DNA of 64,000 nt from Pigmentiphaga aceris (GTDB lineage: Bacteria > Pseudomonadota > Gammaproteobacteria > Burkholderiales > Burkholderiaceae_B): positions 2,976,001-3,040,000 of the forward strand of contig NZ_CP043046.1 in assembly GCF_008119665.1 (NCBI RefSeq). Direction: 5' to 3'. The notes under the pieces were generated by a model that ran no database searches, had not been told where the DNA came from, and saw only the letters and a program-made list of their open reading frames with translations. The position numbers and the translations under genes were made by a program. The number at the start of each line of letters is the position of its first letter. The first letter of the stretch is position 1. Of this stretch, positions 54,920-64,000 are shown piece by piece.

Positions 54920-55767
54920 TGAAATCTTCTAGCTTTGCTTTGCCGCGCATGTTCTCGTCCATGCCGATTTCCGGCCGCATCGGCGTGATCCTGGTGAGCT
55001 TCTGGGTAGTGATCGCCCTGATCGGCCCGTTCATTTCCCCGCATGACGGTGGCCAGGTCGTGTCTCAGGATGTGTTCCTGGGTTCCAGCATGGCGTTCCC
55101 GCTGGGCACCGACTACCTGGGCCGCGATGTGCTCAGCCGCATTCTGTACGGCACCCGCTATACCGTTGGCCTGGCGCTGACCGCTGCCGTGCTGGCCAGC
55201 AGCATCGGCATTGGCCTGGGTCTGTTCGCCACGGTCAATGGCCGTTATGTAGATGCCTTCGTCAGCCGCATCATCGATGCGCTGATCTCGATTCCCAGCA
55301 AGATGCTGGCACTGGTGATCGTGGCCGCCTTCGGTTCCTCGATCCCGCTGCTGATCACGATTGCCGCGCTCAGCTTTACGCCGGGCGCATTCCGAATTGC
55401 CCGCTCGCTGGCAGTCAATCTGCAGACGCTGGAATACGTGCAGGTGGCCAAGGTACGCGGGGAAGGGCGCTTTTATGTGGCCTGGGTTGAAATTCTGCCG
55501 AACATGATCCACCCGATGCTGGCCGACTTCGGCCTGCGCTTCGTGTTCATCGTGTTGCTGTTGAGCGGCCTGAGCTTCCTGGGTCTTGGCGTGCAACCGC
55601 CGCATGCGGACCTGGGGTCCCTGGTGCGTGAAAACATTTCTGGCCTGGGACAAGGTGCGCTTGCTGTGATCGCCCCGTCCTTTGCCATTGCAACGCTGAC
55701 TGTGGGCGTCAATATCTTGATCGACAGCCTGCCACGTCTGGGCTTGCGCACCGGTGGGGAGAGCTGA
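54916..55767 (+). CDS. Peptide-type ABC transporter permease (DppC-like)
   Basis: A 283-residue partner permease. Family marks are IGPFISPHD, FPLGTDYLGRDVLSRILYGTRYTVGLAL and the EAA loop RSLAVNLQTLEYVQVAKVRGEGR, with GLSFLGLGVQPPHADLGSL near the C-terminus. It starts inside the end of the DppB-like gene, and its stop is two bases before the ATPase gene, so the operon is translationally coupled. Confidence 0.92.
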   Translation: MMKSSSFALPRMFSSMPISGRIGVILVSFWVVIALIGPFISPHDGGQVVSQDVFLGSSMAFPLGTDYLGRDVLSRILYGTRYTVGLALTAAVLASSIGIGLGLFATVNGRYVDAFVSRIIDALISIPSKMLALVIVAAFGSSIPLLITIAALSFTPGAFRIARSLAVNLQTLEYVQVAKVRGEGRFYVAWVEILPNMIHPMLADFGLRFVFIVLLLSGLSFLGLGVQPPHADLGSLVRENISGLGQGALAVIAPSFAIATLTVGVNILIDSLPRLGLRTGGES

Positions 55768-55769
55768 GC

Positions 55770-57689
55770 ATGCACAATCCTATTCATGCAGCGGTGCCCG
55801 GCAACATGCGTGATGGCGCACCAGACGCAAGCGCGCTGGTGCAAGTACGCGACCTGCGCGTGGTGGCCCGCAAGGACTCGGGCGCAGAGTTCGAGATCGT
55901 CAAGGGCGTGGACTTTTCCCTGCACCGTGGCGAAGTGCTGGCCCTGATCGGTGAGTCCGGTTCCGGCAAGACCACGATTGCCTTGTCGATGCTGGGTTAT
56001 GCGCGTCGTGGCTGCCGCATTTCTGGCGGCAGCGTGCGCATTGGCGACACCGAGGTGCTGGGCCTGGACGAAGAAGGCCTGCGCAAGCTGCGCGGCCGTA
56101 CGGTGTCTTACATCGCGCAAAGCGCGGCGGCCTCGTTCAACCCATCGCGTCGCATCATGGATCAGGTGGTCGAATGCGCCTTGATCCACCAGGTAATGTC
56201 ACGCGAGGCGGCCGAAGCCAAGGCTGTGGGCCTGTTCGAAGCCCTGGCCTTGCCGGACCCGAAGAACATCGGTTCCCGTTACCCGCACCAGGTGTCGGGC
56301 GGGCAGTTGCAACGCCTGATGGCCGCCATGGCGCTGATCACCGACCCGGTGCTGGTGGTGCTGGACGAACCCACCACTGCGCTGGATGTGACCACGCAGA
56401 TTGAAGTGCTGCGCGCCTTCAAGCGCGTGGTGCGTGAACTGAACACCACGGCAGTCTATGTGTCGCACGACCTGGCGGTTGTGGCGCAGATGGCCGATCG
56501 CATCGTGGTGCTCAATGGTGGCGAGATCAAGGAATCGGGCGAGACTGCCCAGGTGCTGCACTCGCCGCGTGACGAGTACACCCGAAGCCTGCTGGCAGCC
56601 GTCAAACCCGAAGTGCGGGTGGTACAGGAAGAAAATGCCGCTGAACTACCAGCCCCGCTGCTGGAAATCCGTGGCTTGATGGCTGGCTACGGCATGCGCG
56701 ATGCGCGCGGTCGACCCAAGGTCACGGTGCTGGAAAATATCGATCTGGTGATTCGCCGGGGCATGACGGTAGGCGTGATCGGGGAGTCCGGGTCGGGCAA
56801 GACCACCTTGGCGCGTGTGGTGGCGGGCATGGTTGCGCCCACCCCCGGCAGCCTGGTGCGCTTCGACGGTGCCGACCTGCCGCCGTCGATCGAGACGCGC
56901 AATCGCGACCACTTCCGCCGCATTCAGATCGTGTTCCAGAATGCCGATACGGCGCTGAACCCGTCGCATCGCATTGAAGACATCATTGGCCGGCCGCTGA
57001 CTTTCTATCATGGCCTGACGGGTGATGCCCGCCGTAAACGTGTGCTGCAACTGCTGGATCTGGTGCGCCTGCCTGCGACCATGATCGATCGCCGAAGCAG
57101 TGAGCTGTCGGGTGGACAGAAGCAGCGGATCAACCTGGCGCGGGCCCTGGGTGCCGAACCGGACCTGATCCTGTGCGATGAAGTGACCTCGGCGCTCGAC
57201 ACGGTGGTGGGCGCGGCCATTCTGGAATTGCTGGCCGATTTGCGCCGCGATCTGGGCGTGTCCTACCTGTTCATCAGCCACGACATTTCCACGGTGCGCG
57301 CCATCTGCGATGAAATCGTGGTGTTGTACGCCGGCCGTACGGTTGAAGTCGGTGCCCGCGAAGCCATGTTGCAGGCCCCGTTCCATCCGTATTCGCACAT
57401 GCTGATCTCGTCCGTGCCCGAATTGCGACAAGGCTGGCTCGATAGCTTGCCCAAACCGGAAGGCCTGCCGACCATCGGCAACCCTACGGGTGCAGACCTG
57501 CTGTGCCCCTTCATCCGACGTTGCCCGGTGCGCGTTGACGGCCGCTGCAATACCGTGGCTCCGCCGCGCAGACGCTTGGCGGACAAAGACATCTTCTGCC
57601 ACCGTGAACCGGCTGAACTGCATGCCTGGCAGACGGGCAATGGGGTGATTCCCATCGTGCAACAAGCTGCGGTGCAATACTCGGCATGA
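55770..57689 (+). CDS. Fused two-domain ABC transporter ATPase (DppD-DppF type)
   Basis: A 639-residue protein with two complete ATPase modules. Domain 1: Walker A GESGSGKTTIA, signature VSGGQLQRLMAA, Walker B LVVLDEPTTALD. Domain 2: Walker A GESGSGKTTLA, signature LSGGQKQRINLARAL, Walker B LILCDEVTSALD. The C-terminus has the oligopeptide-type extension (RCPVRVDGRCNTVAPPRRRL). The fusion replaces the separate DppD and DppF proteins, as in GsiA/YejF. It completes the importer encoded from 52284. Confidence 0.93.
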   Translation: MHNPIHAAVPGNMRDGAPDASALVQVRDLRVVARKDSGAEFEIVKGVDFSLHRGEVLALIGESGSGKTTIALSMLGYARRGCRISGGSVRIGDTEVLGLDEEGLRKLRGRTVSYIAQSAAASFNPSRRIMDQVVECALIHQVMSREAAEAKAVGLFEALALPDPKNIGSRYPHQVSGGQLQRLMAAMALITDPVLVVLDEPTTALDVTTQIEVLRAFKRVVRELNTTAVYVSHDLAVVAQMADRIVVLNGGEIKESGETAQVLHSPRDEYTRSLLAAVKPEVRVVQEENAAELPAPLLEIRGLMAGYGMRDARGRPKVTVLENIDLVIRRGMTVGVIGESGSGKTTLARVVAGMVAPTPGSLVRFDGADLPPSIETRNRDHFRRIQIVFQNADTALNPSHRIEDIIGRPLTFYHGLTGDARRKRVLQLLDLVRLPATMIDRRSSELSGGQKQRINLARALGAEPDLILCDEVTSALDTVVGAAILELLADLRRDLGVSYLFISHDISTVRAICDEIVVLYAGRTVEVGAREAMLQAPFHPYSHMLISSVPELRQGWLDSLPKPEGLPTIGNPTGADLLCPFIRRCPVRVDGRCNTVAPPRRRLADKDIFCHREPAELHAWQTGNGVIPIVQQAAVQYSA

Positions 57690-57737
57690 GCGCAGCAACC
57701 GTCCGCAACCCGTCGCAAACCACCCACGGGATCAGTC

Positions 57738-58175
57738 ATGCCTGAATCGGCGGTATGTGTCACGGGCGCGCGGCCGGTCAGCCGCGCCGATTCCCGGGGG
57801 GCACGCTCGGTCGAGCTTGCCATCACCTACATCGAACGGCATTTTGCCGAGCGCATTGCATTGGAGAACCTGGCAGACCTGGCACACCTGAGCCTGTGTC
57901 GGTTTGCTGCCGTGTTTCGCCGGCAGGTAGGCATGTCGCCGTATCGATACGTGTGCAGCACACGCATCCGCCATGCGCAAAACTTGCTGCGACAAGGCTT
58001 GCCGGCGTCAGTCGTGGCGGGCGAGGTCGGTTTTTTCGATCAAAGCCACTTTTCACGCCACTTCAAGAATCACTGCGGCATGACGCCAGGGGAATTCGCA
58101 GCGCGCGCGCGTGACGGGAATTGTGAGGAAGCGTGCACCAGCCTTACGAGCAAGGCTGCAAAAGGTAACGCTTGA
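57738..58175 (+). CDS. Short AraC family protein (DNA-binding domain only)
   Basis: A 145-residue protein containing essentially only the double helix-turn-helix: ELAITYIERHFAERIALENLADLAHLS, RFAAVFRRQVGMSPYRYVCSTRI, ASVVAGEVGFFDQSHFSRHFKNHCGMTP. No sensor domain is present. It begins 48 bp after the ABC ATPase gene on the same strand and probably belongs to the operon, so it may regulate the importer, or be a MarA/SoxS-like regulator controlled by its abundance. Confidence 0.87.
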   Translation: MPESAVCVTGARPVSRADSRGARSVELAITYIERHFAERIALENLADLAHLSLCRFAAVFRRQVGMSPYRYVCSTRIRHAQNLLRQGLPASVVAGEVGFFDQSHFSRHFKNHCGMTPGEFAARARDGNCEEACTSLTSKAAKGNA

Positions 58176-58285
58176 GCCAACCGTGTGGCCGGCCGTTTAT
58201 CGGTCGGTAGCATTTAGGGTTCACAATACTGCAGTGCACCATAAGTCCGTTCCGGACTGCCTGGCGGCGCACTGCAGGAGTGACG

Positions 58286-59452
58286 ATGGCACGCAAGCTC
58301 TCCACGCTATTTTTTTCCATGGCACAGCGCATGGCGCGTGATCAGCAACGTGTGTTGCGCCGCGCAACGCGCACGGCGGCGGCCGTATCCGGCCGAACGC
58401 TGGCCCGTACCGTCAAGAACACCACCGATCCCCTGATCCGCAAGGCCTTCAAGACCGGCCTGACAGCGGTGACCACGCCCCCGTCGGTGGCAAAGCGACG
58501 TGCCGCGGCAGCCGCCCCGATTCCTGGCGCGGGCACCTGGCAGGCACACATCTTCAGAGGCTCGACCAGTATCGGGCAGTGGCACGGCAGGCTGGCGTAC
58601 CACCTGTACATTCCGTCGTCTGCCCCAGCCAAAGGGCCACATGGCATGCCGCTGGTCGTGATGCTGCATGGATGCCAGCAGACTGCGGCGGATTTCGCAC
58701 GCGGCACACGCATGAACCGCCTGGCAGACAAAGAAGGATTCGTGATTGCCTGGCCGCAGCAGTCGGCCAATGCCCAGAGCCAGCGCTGCTGGCGCTGGTT
58801 CAGGCCGCAGCACGGGCACGGTGGCAGCGAGGCTGACGCGATCGCATCCTTGGCCCGTTCTTTGGTCGCGAAGCTGCGCCTGGATGCCGACCGTGTCTAT
58901 GTGGCCGGGCTGTCGGCGGGTGCCGGCATGGCGGCGCTGGTGGCCTTGCGCCATCCCGACGTCTTTGCAGCGGTAGGCCTGCATTCCGGGGCGGTGATGG
59001 GTGATGCCTACGATGCCTCGGCCGGCATGGCCGCCATGCGCCGGGGCAGCAGGCGCGATGTGCTGGAACAGGCCCGCAGCCTGCTTTCGACAGCAGTGCC
59101 ATTTGCCGGCATGCCCGCGATGATCGTGCATGGCGGACGCGATCATGTGGTCGATGTGCGCAATGCCCGGCAGCTTTTCGAGCAGTTTCGTGATCTCAAT
59201 GGCATCGACGCCATGCAGCCACCCGTGGTGGCAGCCCTGGCTGCTGGCACGGATCGCGCGTGGCAACGCGAAGATTTGCGTGCCGGGCGACGCACGATGG
59301 TGCGCCTGGCCTATGTGCCAGCGCTTGGCCATGCGTGGAGCGGTGGCGATTCCGACGTGAAATTTCACGACGCGGCCGGACCGAACGCCGGACTGCTGTT
59401 CTGGCGTTTCTTCGAAGCCAATACACGGGTAGGCGATTCCACGCTGGTATAA
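58286..59452 (+). CDS. PHB depolymerase family esterase
   Basis: A 388-residue alpha/beta hydrolase of the esterase_phb group. RLAYHLYIPSSAPAKGPHGMPLVVMLHGCQQTA carries the oxyanion region, GLSAGAGMAAL the nucleophile Ser, and GLGHAWSGGD-type AYVPALGHAWSGGDS the catalytic His. The N-terminus is basic and has no clear signal peptide, so it may be intracellular or released otherwise. Related proteins hydrolyse short-chain polyesters or feruloyl esters. The ATG at 58286 has CAGGAG upstream. Confidence 0.88.
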   Translation: MARKLSTLFFSMAQRMARDQQRVLRRATRTAAAVSGRTLARTVKNTTDPLIRKAFKTGLTAVTTPPSVAKRRAAAAAPIPGAGTWQAHIFRGSTSIGQWHGRLAYHLYIPSSAPAKGPHGMPLVVMLHGCQQTAADFARGTRMNRLADKEGFVIAWPQQSANAQSQRCWRWFRPQHGHGGSEADAIASLARSLVAKLRLDADRVYVAGLSAGAGMAALVALRHPDVFAAVGLHSGAVMGDAYDASAGMAAMRRGSRRDVLEQARSLLSTAVPFAGMPAMIVHGGRDHVVDVRNARQLFEQFRDLNGIDAMQPPVVAALAAGTDRAWQREDLRAGRRTMVRLAYVPALGHAWSGGDSDVKFHDAAGPNAGLLFWRFFEANTRVGDSTLV

Positions 59453-59660
59453 ACATCTGCCAGCAAAAGCTGCGGACTTGGAACAAATAGGCGAAAATCC
59501 AGGGTACTCAGGCTTGGCCTTTGCCCGGTAGTGCGTGTTTCAGACAAGTAATCGATATGGTTTTTCCCCTCTTTGACGCGAAAAGGCGTGTTTGCCTTGA
59601 TATCGGCGTGGCGACGCGTACCGGCTTCGACATTGGGCAGGTGGTTGGGCGGGTGACTTC

Positions 59661-62600
59661 GTGACCGACGCCGATCGATTGCGTCTGGACGCCCTGGAGG
59701 ACGAAAACCGTCGTCTGCGGGCGGCATTGGCGTTGCACCAGGCGCGCCGGGCAGATGACACCGGGTTTCTGGCATCCGGTGAAGACGGCGAACGCCAGGA
59801 TTTGCCCTGGCCTACCGATGAGGAAAGCAGCCGCGACCCGGCCAGCGTCACGGCAGGCTATGGCAAAGCCTTGCGCGACCGCAATCGCGCACGCAGCAGC
59901 AACGAGGTGCTTACCCGCAGCGACGAATGGCTGCGGCTGGCTCAGGAAGCCGCCGGCATTGGCGGTTTCTCGCTGGATATGGGCAGTAACGTCCTGACCG
60001 TTTCGCACAAGTTTTGCGAGATATTCGGCTTGCCCCAGCGTGAGCACTGGACGCCCGAAGACATCGAATGCATGTCCACCAGCGACCCCACGCGGCGGCC
60101 GTCTACCGTTGACGAGCGGGGCGACGGCACCATGGTGCTGGATACCGAATATCCGATTCTGCGTGGTGACGATTTACAGCAGCGCTGGATCAGCCGGCGT
60201 GCACGTTACGTTTATGACGAAACCGGGCAGCGCGTGGGCCTGTTGGGCACCGTGCAGGACGTCACCGACCGCAAACGTGCAGACCTGCGCCAGGAAGCCG
60301 TGCTGCGACTGGGCGACGAACTGCGCGTTCTGGAAAGCCCCAGTGCCGTCCACCGGCTGGGTACCGAGGTACTTGGACGGACGCTTGAACTGATTCGCGC
60401 GGCTTATGGCGTGCTGGACCCCGCCAAGGGGTGCATGCATGTCCTGTCGGAGTGGACCCGCAACGACGAGACGCCCCGGCTGCCAAGCGAAGTGGTTGTC
60501 AACGAAGAGTTCGAGCCTTTGCACGAACCTTTGCGACGTGGCTCGATCGTGGCCATTCACGATGTCTGGTCCGACCCGCGCACCAGCGACTACGCGGACC
60601 AGTGGGACGCCTACGCCATTCGCTCGGCGCTGCTGGTGCCGATCACGGACCGCAACAAGCTGATCGCGGTGGTCTTGCTGCACAGCGGTTATCTGCGCCA
60701 GTGGACCAGCAGTGACATGGCGTTTGCGCGCCATGCGGTCGATCGGGTGCAGGCTGCGCTGAAGCGACTGACCTCTGAAGCCACCTTGCGGGAAACCGAG
60801 CTGCGTCTTCGTTTGAGTCTGGACGCAGCCGCCATTGGCGTGTGGGACTACCGTCCGCAGGACGGCCACGTCTGGTGGGACAGGCAGTTGAAGGAAATCG
60901 CAAGCCTGCCCGACATCATGCAGGCAAACACCCTGCAGGCACTGCTGGGTGCCTTCCATGAGTCGTACCAGGACGGCCTGCGCGACAGCTTTGCCGCTGC
61001 CGTGCGGGGAGAAAACGGTGGCCGCGTCACGATCGAAGGGCGGCTGAAAGGGTGTCCAGCGGATGCGCGCTGGGTGCAGCTGACGGGTAGCCGTCTGTCC
61101 ACCGAAGATGGATCGGTGCGTTTGATTGGCGTGGTGCGCGACATCACCGCCGATGTGCGCGCCGCCGAGCTGCTGCGCGAAAAGGCCGATGAGGCCCTGA
61201 CGCAGCGCAAAATTCTGGTCGACATTCTGCAATGCACGCCGGACCTGATTGCGGCCATTGGCCCGGATTTCCGCTTCCTGACCTTCAACCCCGCTTATCG
61301 CGCTGAATTCGAGCGCCACGTTGGCGTGCCCCCACGCGTGGGGGCCACGGTGCACGAGTTCGTGCAGCGTCTACCGATCTCGGAAGCATCGACTGAGATC
61401 GAGCGATGGAGCCGGGCGCTGGCTGGTGAAGCCGTGTCCAGTACCCATGCGCTTATCGGATCGGACGGCATCAAACGCAATTTCGAACAACGTTTCACGC
61501 CTTTGTATGACGCGCAGGGTGCTCGGCAGGGGGCGGTGCAGTGGTCACGCGACGTGACCGAACGCACTCAGACCGAGCTGCGCCTGATCGAAGCCGAAGC
61601 CGCGCTGCGGCAGTCCCAGAAGATGGAAGCCATTGGCTTGCTGACCAGCGGCATTGCCCACGACTTCAATAATTTGCTGCACGGCATGGTGACGGCGCTG
61701 TCGATCATCAAGCGTCAGTTGGCCAAGCAAGGTGGTGGGTCGTTGGAGCGGTACGCCGACATGGCAACCTCGGCCGCGCATCGGGCGGCCGCTTTGACGC
61801 ATCGCCTGCTGGCCTTTTCGAGGCAACAGCCGCTCGACCCCAAGCCGCTCGACACCAATCTGCTGGTGTCGTCCATGGAAGACCTGTTTCTGCGCACCTC
61901 GGATTCCAGCATCAAACTGGCCGTCACCCTTGCGCCAGACCTGTGGTTGACGCGCTGCGATGCCAACCAGTTGGAAAATGCGCTGCTGAACCTGGTGGTG
62001 AACGCCCGCGACGCCATGCCCCAGGGCGGCATGCTGTGCATCAGCACGGCCAATGCACAGATCGCCGCAGACGATGTGGCACCGAAAGCGGAGCTTGAGC
62101 CTGGCGACTACGTGCGCCTGACGGTGGCCGACGCCGGTGTGGGCATGACGCCAGACATCCTGGCACATGCCTTCGACCCGTTCTTCACCACCAAACCGCG
62201 CGGGCAGGGCACCGGTTTGGGGCTGTCGATGATCTACGGGTTCGTCAAACAATCCGGCGGACACATCCACGTCGACACCACACCCGGTCAGGGCACCGCC
62301 ATCGACGTCTACCTGCCGCGTTATATCGGCCGTGCCGCACCCGAGCGCGACCAGGAATCGACGGCCTCACCTGCGGCGGCTGGCAATGGCTACGTGGTGC
62401 AGGTGGTTGAAGACGACGATGTGATTCGCGCGCTGACCGTCGAAACCTTGCAGGCTGCCGGTTATCGGGTTTTTCAGGCGCCCGATGGCATGGCCGGCCT
62501 GGCGGCAGTCCGTGCGGCCGATCAGTTGGATGCGCTGGTGACCGATGTAGGCTTGCCGGGGATGAACGGCAGACAGTTGGCCGATGCGGCACGCCTGGAT

Positions 62601-62774
62601 AGGCCTAATTTGCCGGTGTTGTTCATGACCGGCTACGCTGAAAGTGCGGTGATTACCAGCGAGACGCTTGGGCCGGCCATGGAAATGATCATCAAGCCCT
62701 TCTCGATGGACTTGCTGCTGGAACGGGTGGGGGCCTTGATTGCTCAGTCGATCAAACCATCGACGGAAGCTTGA
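59661..62774 (+). CDS. Hybrid sensor histidine kinase/response regulator with PAS and GAF domains
   Basis: A 1037-residue, apparently soluble kinase. Order: a short coiled coil (residues 1-35), PAS (about 90-205), GAF (about 215-375), PAS (about 385-505), PAS (about 515-635), HisKA with His667 (TSGIAHDFNNLLHGM), HATPase_c (NLVVNARDAMPQGG, GVGMTPD, GQGTGLGLSMIYG) and a C-terminal receiver with Asp962 (LVTDVGLPGMNG). Hybrid kinases of this kind pass phosphate through their own receiver; no partner regulator is adjacent. The start is a GTG at 59661. Its 3' end overlaps the convergent LysR gene by 23 bp. Confidence 0.9.
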   Translation: MTDADRLRLDALEDENRRLRAALALHQARRADDTGFLASGEDGERQDLPWPTDEESSRDPASVTAGYGKALRDRNRARSSNEVLTRSDEWLRLAQEAAGIGGFSLDMGSNVLTVSHKFCEIFGLPQREHWTPEDIECMSTSDPTRRPSTVDERGDGTMVLDTEYPILRGDDLQQRWISRRARYVYDETGQRVGLLGTVQDVTDRKRADLRQEAVLRLGDELRVLESPSAVHRLGTEVLGRTLELIRAAYGVLDPAKGCMHVLSEWTRNDETPRLPSEVVVNEEFEPLHEPLRRGSIVAIHDVWSDPRTSDYADQWDAYAIRSALLVPITDRNKLIAVVLLHSGYLRQWTSSDMAFARHAVDRVQAALKRLTSEATLRETELRLRLSLDAAAIGVWDYRPQDGHVWWDRQLKEIASLPDIMQANTLQALLGAFHESYQDGLRDSFAAAVRGENGGRVTIEGRLKGCPADARWVQLTGSRLSTEDGSVRLIGVVRDITADVRAAELLREKADEALTQRKILVDILQCTPDLIAAIGPDFRFLTFNPAYRAEFERHVGVPPRVGATVHEFVQRLPISEASTEIERWSRALAGEAVSSTHALIGSDGIKRNFEQRFTPLYDAQGARQGAVQWSRDVTERTQTELRLIEAEAALRQSQKMEAIGLLTSGIAHDFNNLLHGMVTALSIIKRQLAKQGGGSLERYADMATSAAHRAAALTHRLLAFSRQQPLDPKPLDTNLLVSSMEDLFLRTSDSSIKLAVTLAPDLWLTRCDANQLENALLNLVVNARDAMPQGGMLCISTANAQIAADDVAPKAELEPGDYVRLTVADAGVGMTPDILAHAFDPFFTTKPRGQGTGLGLSMIYGFVKQSGGHIHVDTTPGQGTAIDVYLPRYIGRAAPERDQESTASPAAAGNGYVVQVVEDDDVIRALTVETLQAAGYRVFQAPDGMAGLAAVRAADQLDALVTDVGLPGMNGRQLADAARLDRPNLPVLFMTGYAESAVITSETLGPAMEMIIKPFSMDLLLERVGALIAQSIKPSTEA

Positions 62775-63711
62775 GCGACGCCGCATCACGCTGACTGAAC
62801 AACCATTGTCGAACGCTGGCAATCGATTCGCCCGCACTTGGCTTGCGCGGGCTGACGACGTAAAAATCGAGTGGGCCATGCAGGCTCACGCCGAATGGAT
62901 CGACAAGTCGGCCAGCGGCCAGGTCCGACTCGACCAGAAAACGACTGGCCAATGCGAGTCCTTGCCCTGCGATGGCGGCTTCAAGCGCCAGCGAAGTCTG
63001 ATTGAAGCGGATATTGCGGGTCGAGCTGGCCGGCGACGACTTCAGCGCATGCGTGATGAAATCCGGCCACAGGCTGTGCCCGTCATGAAGCAGCGCAAAG
63101 TGTTCGATTGCCGAGGAAGCAAGGCGAGCATTGCTGCTCGTCTGCTCCCGAGGCAGTCCAGCCGCGTTTTCGGTAGCAGTGGCAACCAGCGCCGGGCTGC
63201 ATACCGCAATGACATCTTGCCTGAACAGCAGGTCTGCGCTCAGTCCAGGCCCGAACGGCGGACGGCTTTGGCGCACGGCGATGTCAATGCCATCGGACTG
63301 GAAATTTGCAATCGCCTCGCTCGCCTGGATGCGCAGATCCAGCATGGGGTAAGCCGTCATGAAAGTGGAAAGGCGCGGAATCAGCCATTTGGCCGCAAAG
63401 GTCGGTGTCACGCTGATGGTCAACTGCAATGGCACAGGTCGTAATGCAGCAGTTGCGTCCATGATCAGCGCGAAGGCTTTGCGAATCTGTTCGAGATAAT
63501 GGCGCCCCGGCTCGGTCAAGGCCAAGGCGCGCGGCAAACGTTCGAACAGCTTGATGCCAAGTTCTGCTTCCAGGCCACGCACATGCTGCGCCACGGCGCT
63601 TTGTGTCACGCCCAGTTCCATCGCGGCGAGCCGGAAGCTCAGGTGACGCCCGGCGGCGTCAAATGCGCGCAGGGCATTCAACGATGGCAATTCAGACAAA
63701 CGTGTACGCAT
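62752..63711 (-). CDS. LysR family regulator (GcvA-like)
   Basis: A 319-residue protein. The winged helix is ALRAFDAAGRHLSFRLAAMELGVTQSAVAQHVRGLE, followed by a linker and a substrate-binding domain (LQLTISVTPTFAAKWLIPRL, SDGIDIAVRQ) of the GcvA subgroup. It is divergent from a short-chain dehydrogenase gene at 63807, with 95 bp between starts, and probably controls it. Its end overlaps the hybrid kinase gene by 23 bp. Confidence 0.9.
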   Translation of the reverse strand: MRTRLSELPSLNALRAFDAAGRHLSFRLAAMELGVTQSAVAQHVRGLEAELGIKLFERLPRALALTEPGRHYLEQIRKAFALIMDATAALRPVPLQLTISVTPTFAAKWLIPRLSTFMTAYPMLDLRIQASEAIANFQSDGIDIAVRQSRPPFGPGLSADLLFRQDVIAVCSPALVATATENAAGLPREQTSSNARLASSAIEHFALLHDGHSLWPDFITHALKSSPASSTRNIRFNQTSLALEAAIAGQGLALASRFLVESDLAAGRLVDPFGVSLHGPLDFYVVSPRKPSAGESIASVRQWLFSQRDAASLKLPSMV

Positions 63712-63806
63712 GCAATCGTTTTTCTACACTCAATTGAAAGCCAAACTGCTTTTCTGATTCTCTATAGTAGGTTGTTTCAGGCTATGGAACCTACTGGAGC
63801 GTATCG

Positions 63807-64000
63807 ATGACTGTAGAAAAAGTAGAAATTGGCACCGCCGTAGATGAAAAGGTAGCCATCGTCACCGCTGGCGGCAGTGGCATGGGCGCTGCGGCCGCGC
63901 GCAAGCTGGCTGCCGAGGGCTTTCGGGTGGCGATTCTGTCTTCCTCGGGCAAGGGCGAGACGCTTGCCGCAGAACTGGGCGGCCTGGGTGTCACTGGCTC
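63807..64000 (+). CDS. Short-chain dehydrogenase/reductase, N-terminal part (cut by window end)
   Basis: The reading frame from the ATG at 63807 gives MTVEKVEIGTAVDEKVAIVT and then AGGSGMGAAAARKLAAEGF, the classic SDR nucleotide-binding loop (TAGGSGMG), and continues open to the window edge. GGAG lies nine bases upstream. It is divergent from the LysR gene, its probable regulator. Confidence 0.85.
   Translation, partial: MTVEKVEIGTAVDEKVAIVTAGGSGMGAAAARKLAAEGFRVAILSSSGKGETLAAELGGLGVTG

Overview
The window looks like a stretch of chromosome from a high-GC betaproteobacterium of the Burkholderiales, most likely an Alcaligenaceae member of the Achromobacter/Bordetella kind. This is an inference from gene style: a PaoABC-type aldehyde oxidoreductase, a stand-alone IF-1, a DUF502 protein, many LysR/TetR/AraC regulators and a D-malate dehydrogenase with its LysR regulator. 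I saw no rRNA, tRNA, CRISPR array, prophage or replication origin.

Layout. 1-3180: a two-gene minus-strand cassette (GIY-YIG nuclease with a hydrophobic/helical C-terminal half, then a coiled-coil protein with a C-terminal membrane anchor). It is bracketed by two diverged IS3-like terminal repeats and is the best candidate for an undescribed system. 3181-10579: housekeeping and stress genes, namely TetR/SMR efflux, M20 amidohydrolase, qorB with a divergent HxlR regulator and a perfect palindromic operator, PhzF-like protein, an orphan conserved protein, a PAS-only protein and infA. 11120-18800: an alkylation-damage neighbourhood (ada, alkB, a 2OG-Fe(II) oxygenase, mpg) with the periplasmic molybdenum aldehyde oxidoreductase paoABC in its middle. 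The Ada protein keeps only one of its four zinc cysteines. 18889-24199: MFS exporter with a divergent TetR whose N-terminus is ten five-residue repeats, GST, and a solitary elongation factor G gene.

24200-25425 is a gene-free block between convergent genes. It holds two inverted copies of an element of about 408 bp. Each copy contains its own long stem whose two sides have changed together, and the spacer carries a 3 x 19 bp tandem repeat. 25426-40911: MFS, DUF486, a duplicated-motif exported protein, an NtrC-type two-component pair, a MocR regulator/thioesterase pair with a palindromic operator, DUF502, MltB-like transglycosylase, GST, MscS-type channel, TetR/DUF1348 pair with twin operators, and a DUF218 protein.

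41411-45946 is a decayed redox/hydrolase locus: an IS3-family transposase remnant, a frameshifted hydrolase, the first codons of an iron-type alcohol dehydrogenase, then an intact oxidoreductase, hydrolase and divergent AraC regulator. 46019-51920: succinate-semialdehyde dehydrogenase, D-malate/tartrate dehydrogenase with its LysR regulator, a GhrA-type reductase and a GNAT protein. 52284-58175: a complete peptide-type ABC importer operon with both ATPase domains fused in one protein, followed by an HTH-only AraC protein. 58286-64000: a PHB-depolymerase-family esterase, a large hybrid sensor kinase, a LysR regulator and the start of a divergent short-chain dehydrogenase cut by the window end.

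Gene starts were chosen from visible ribosome binding sites and family lengths. Functions are assigned by motif recognition only; no database search was possible.
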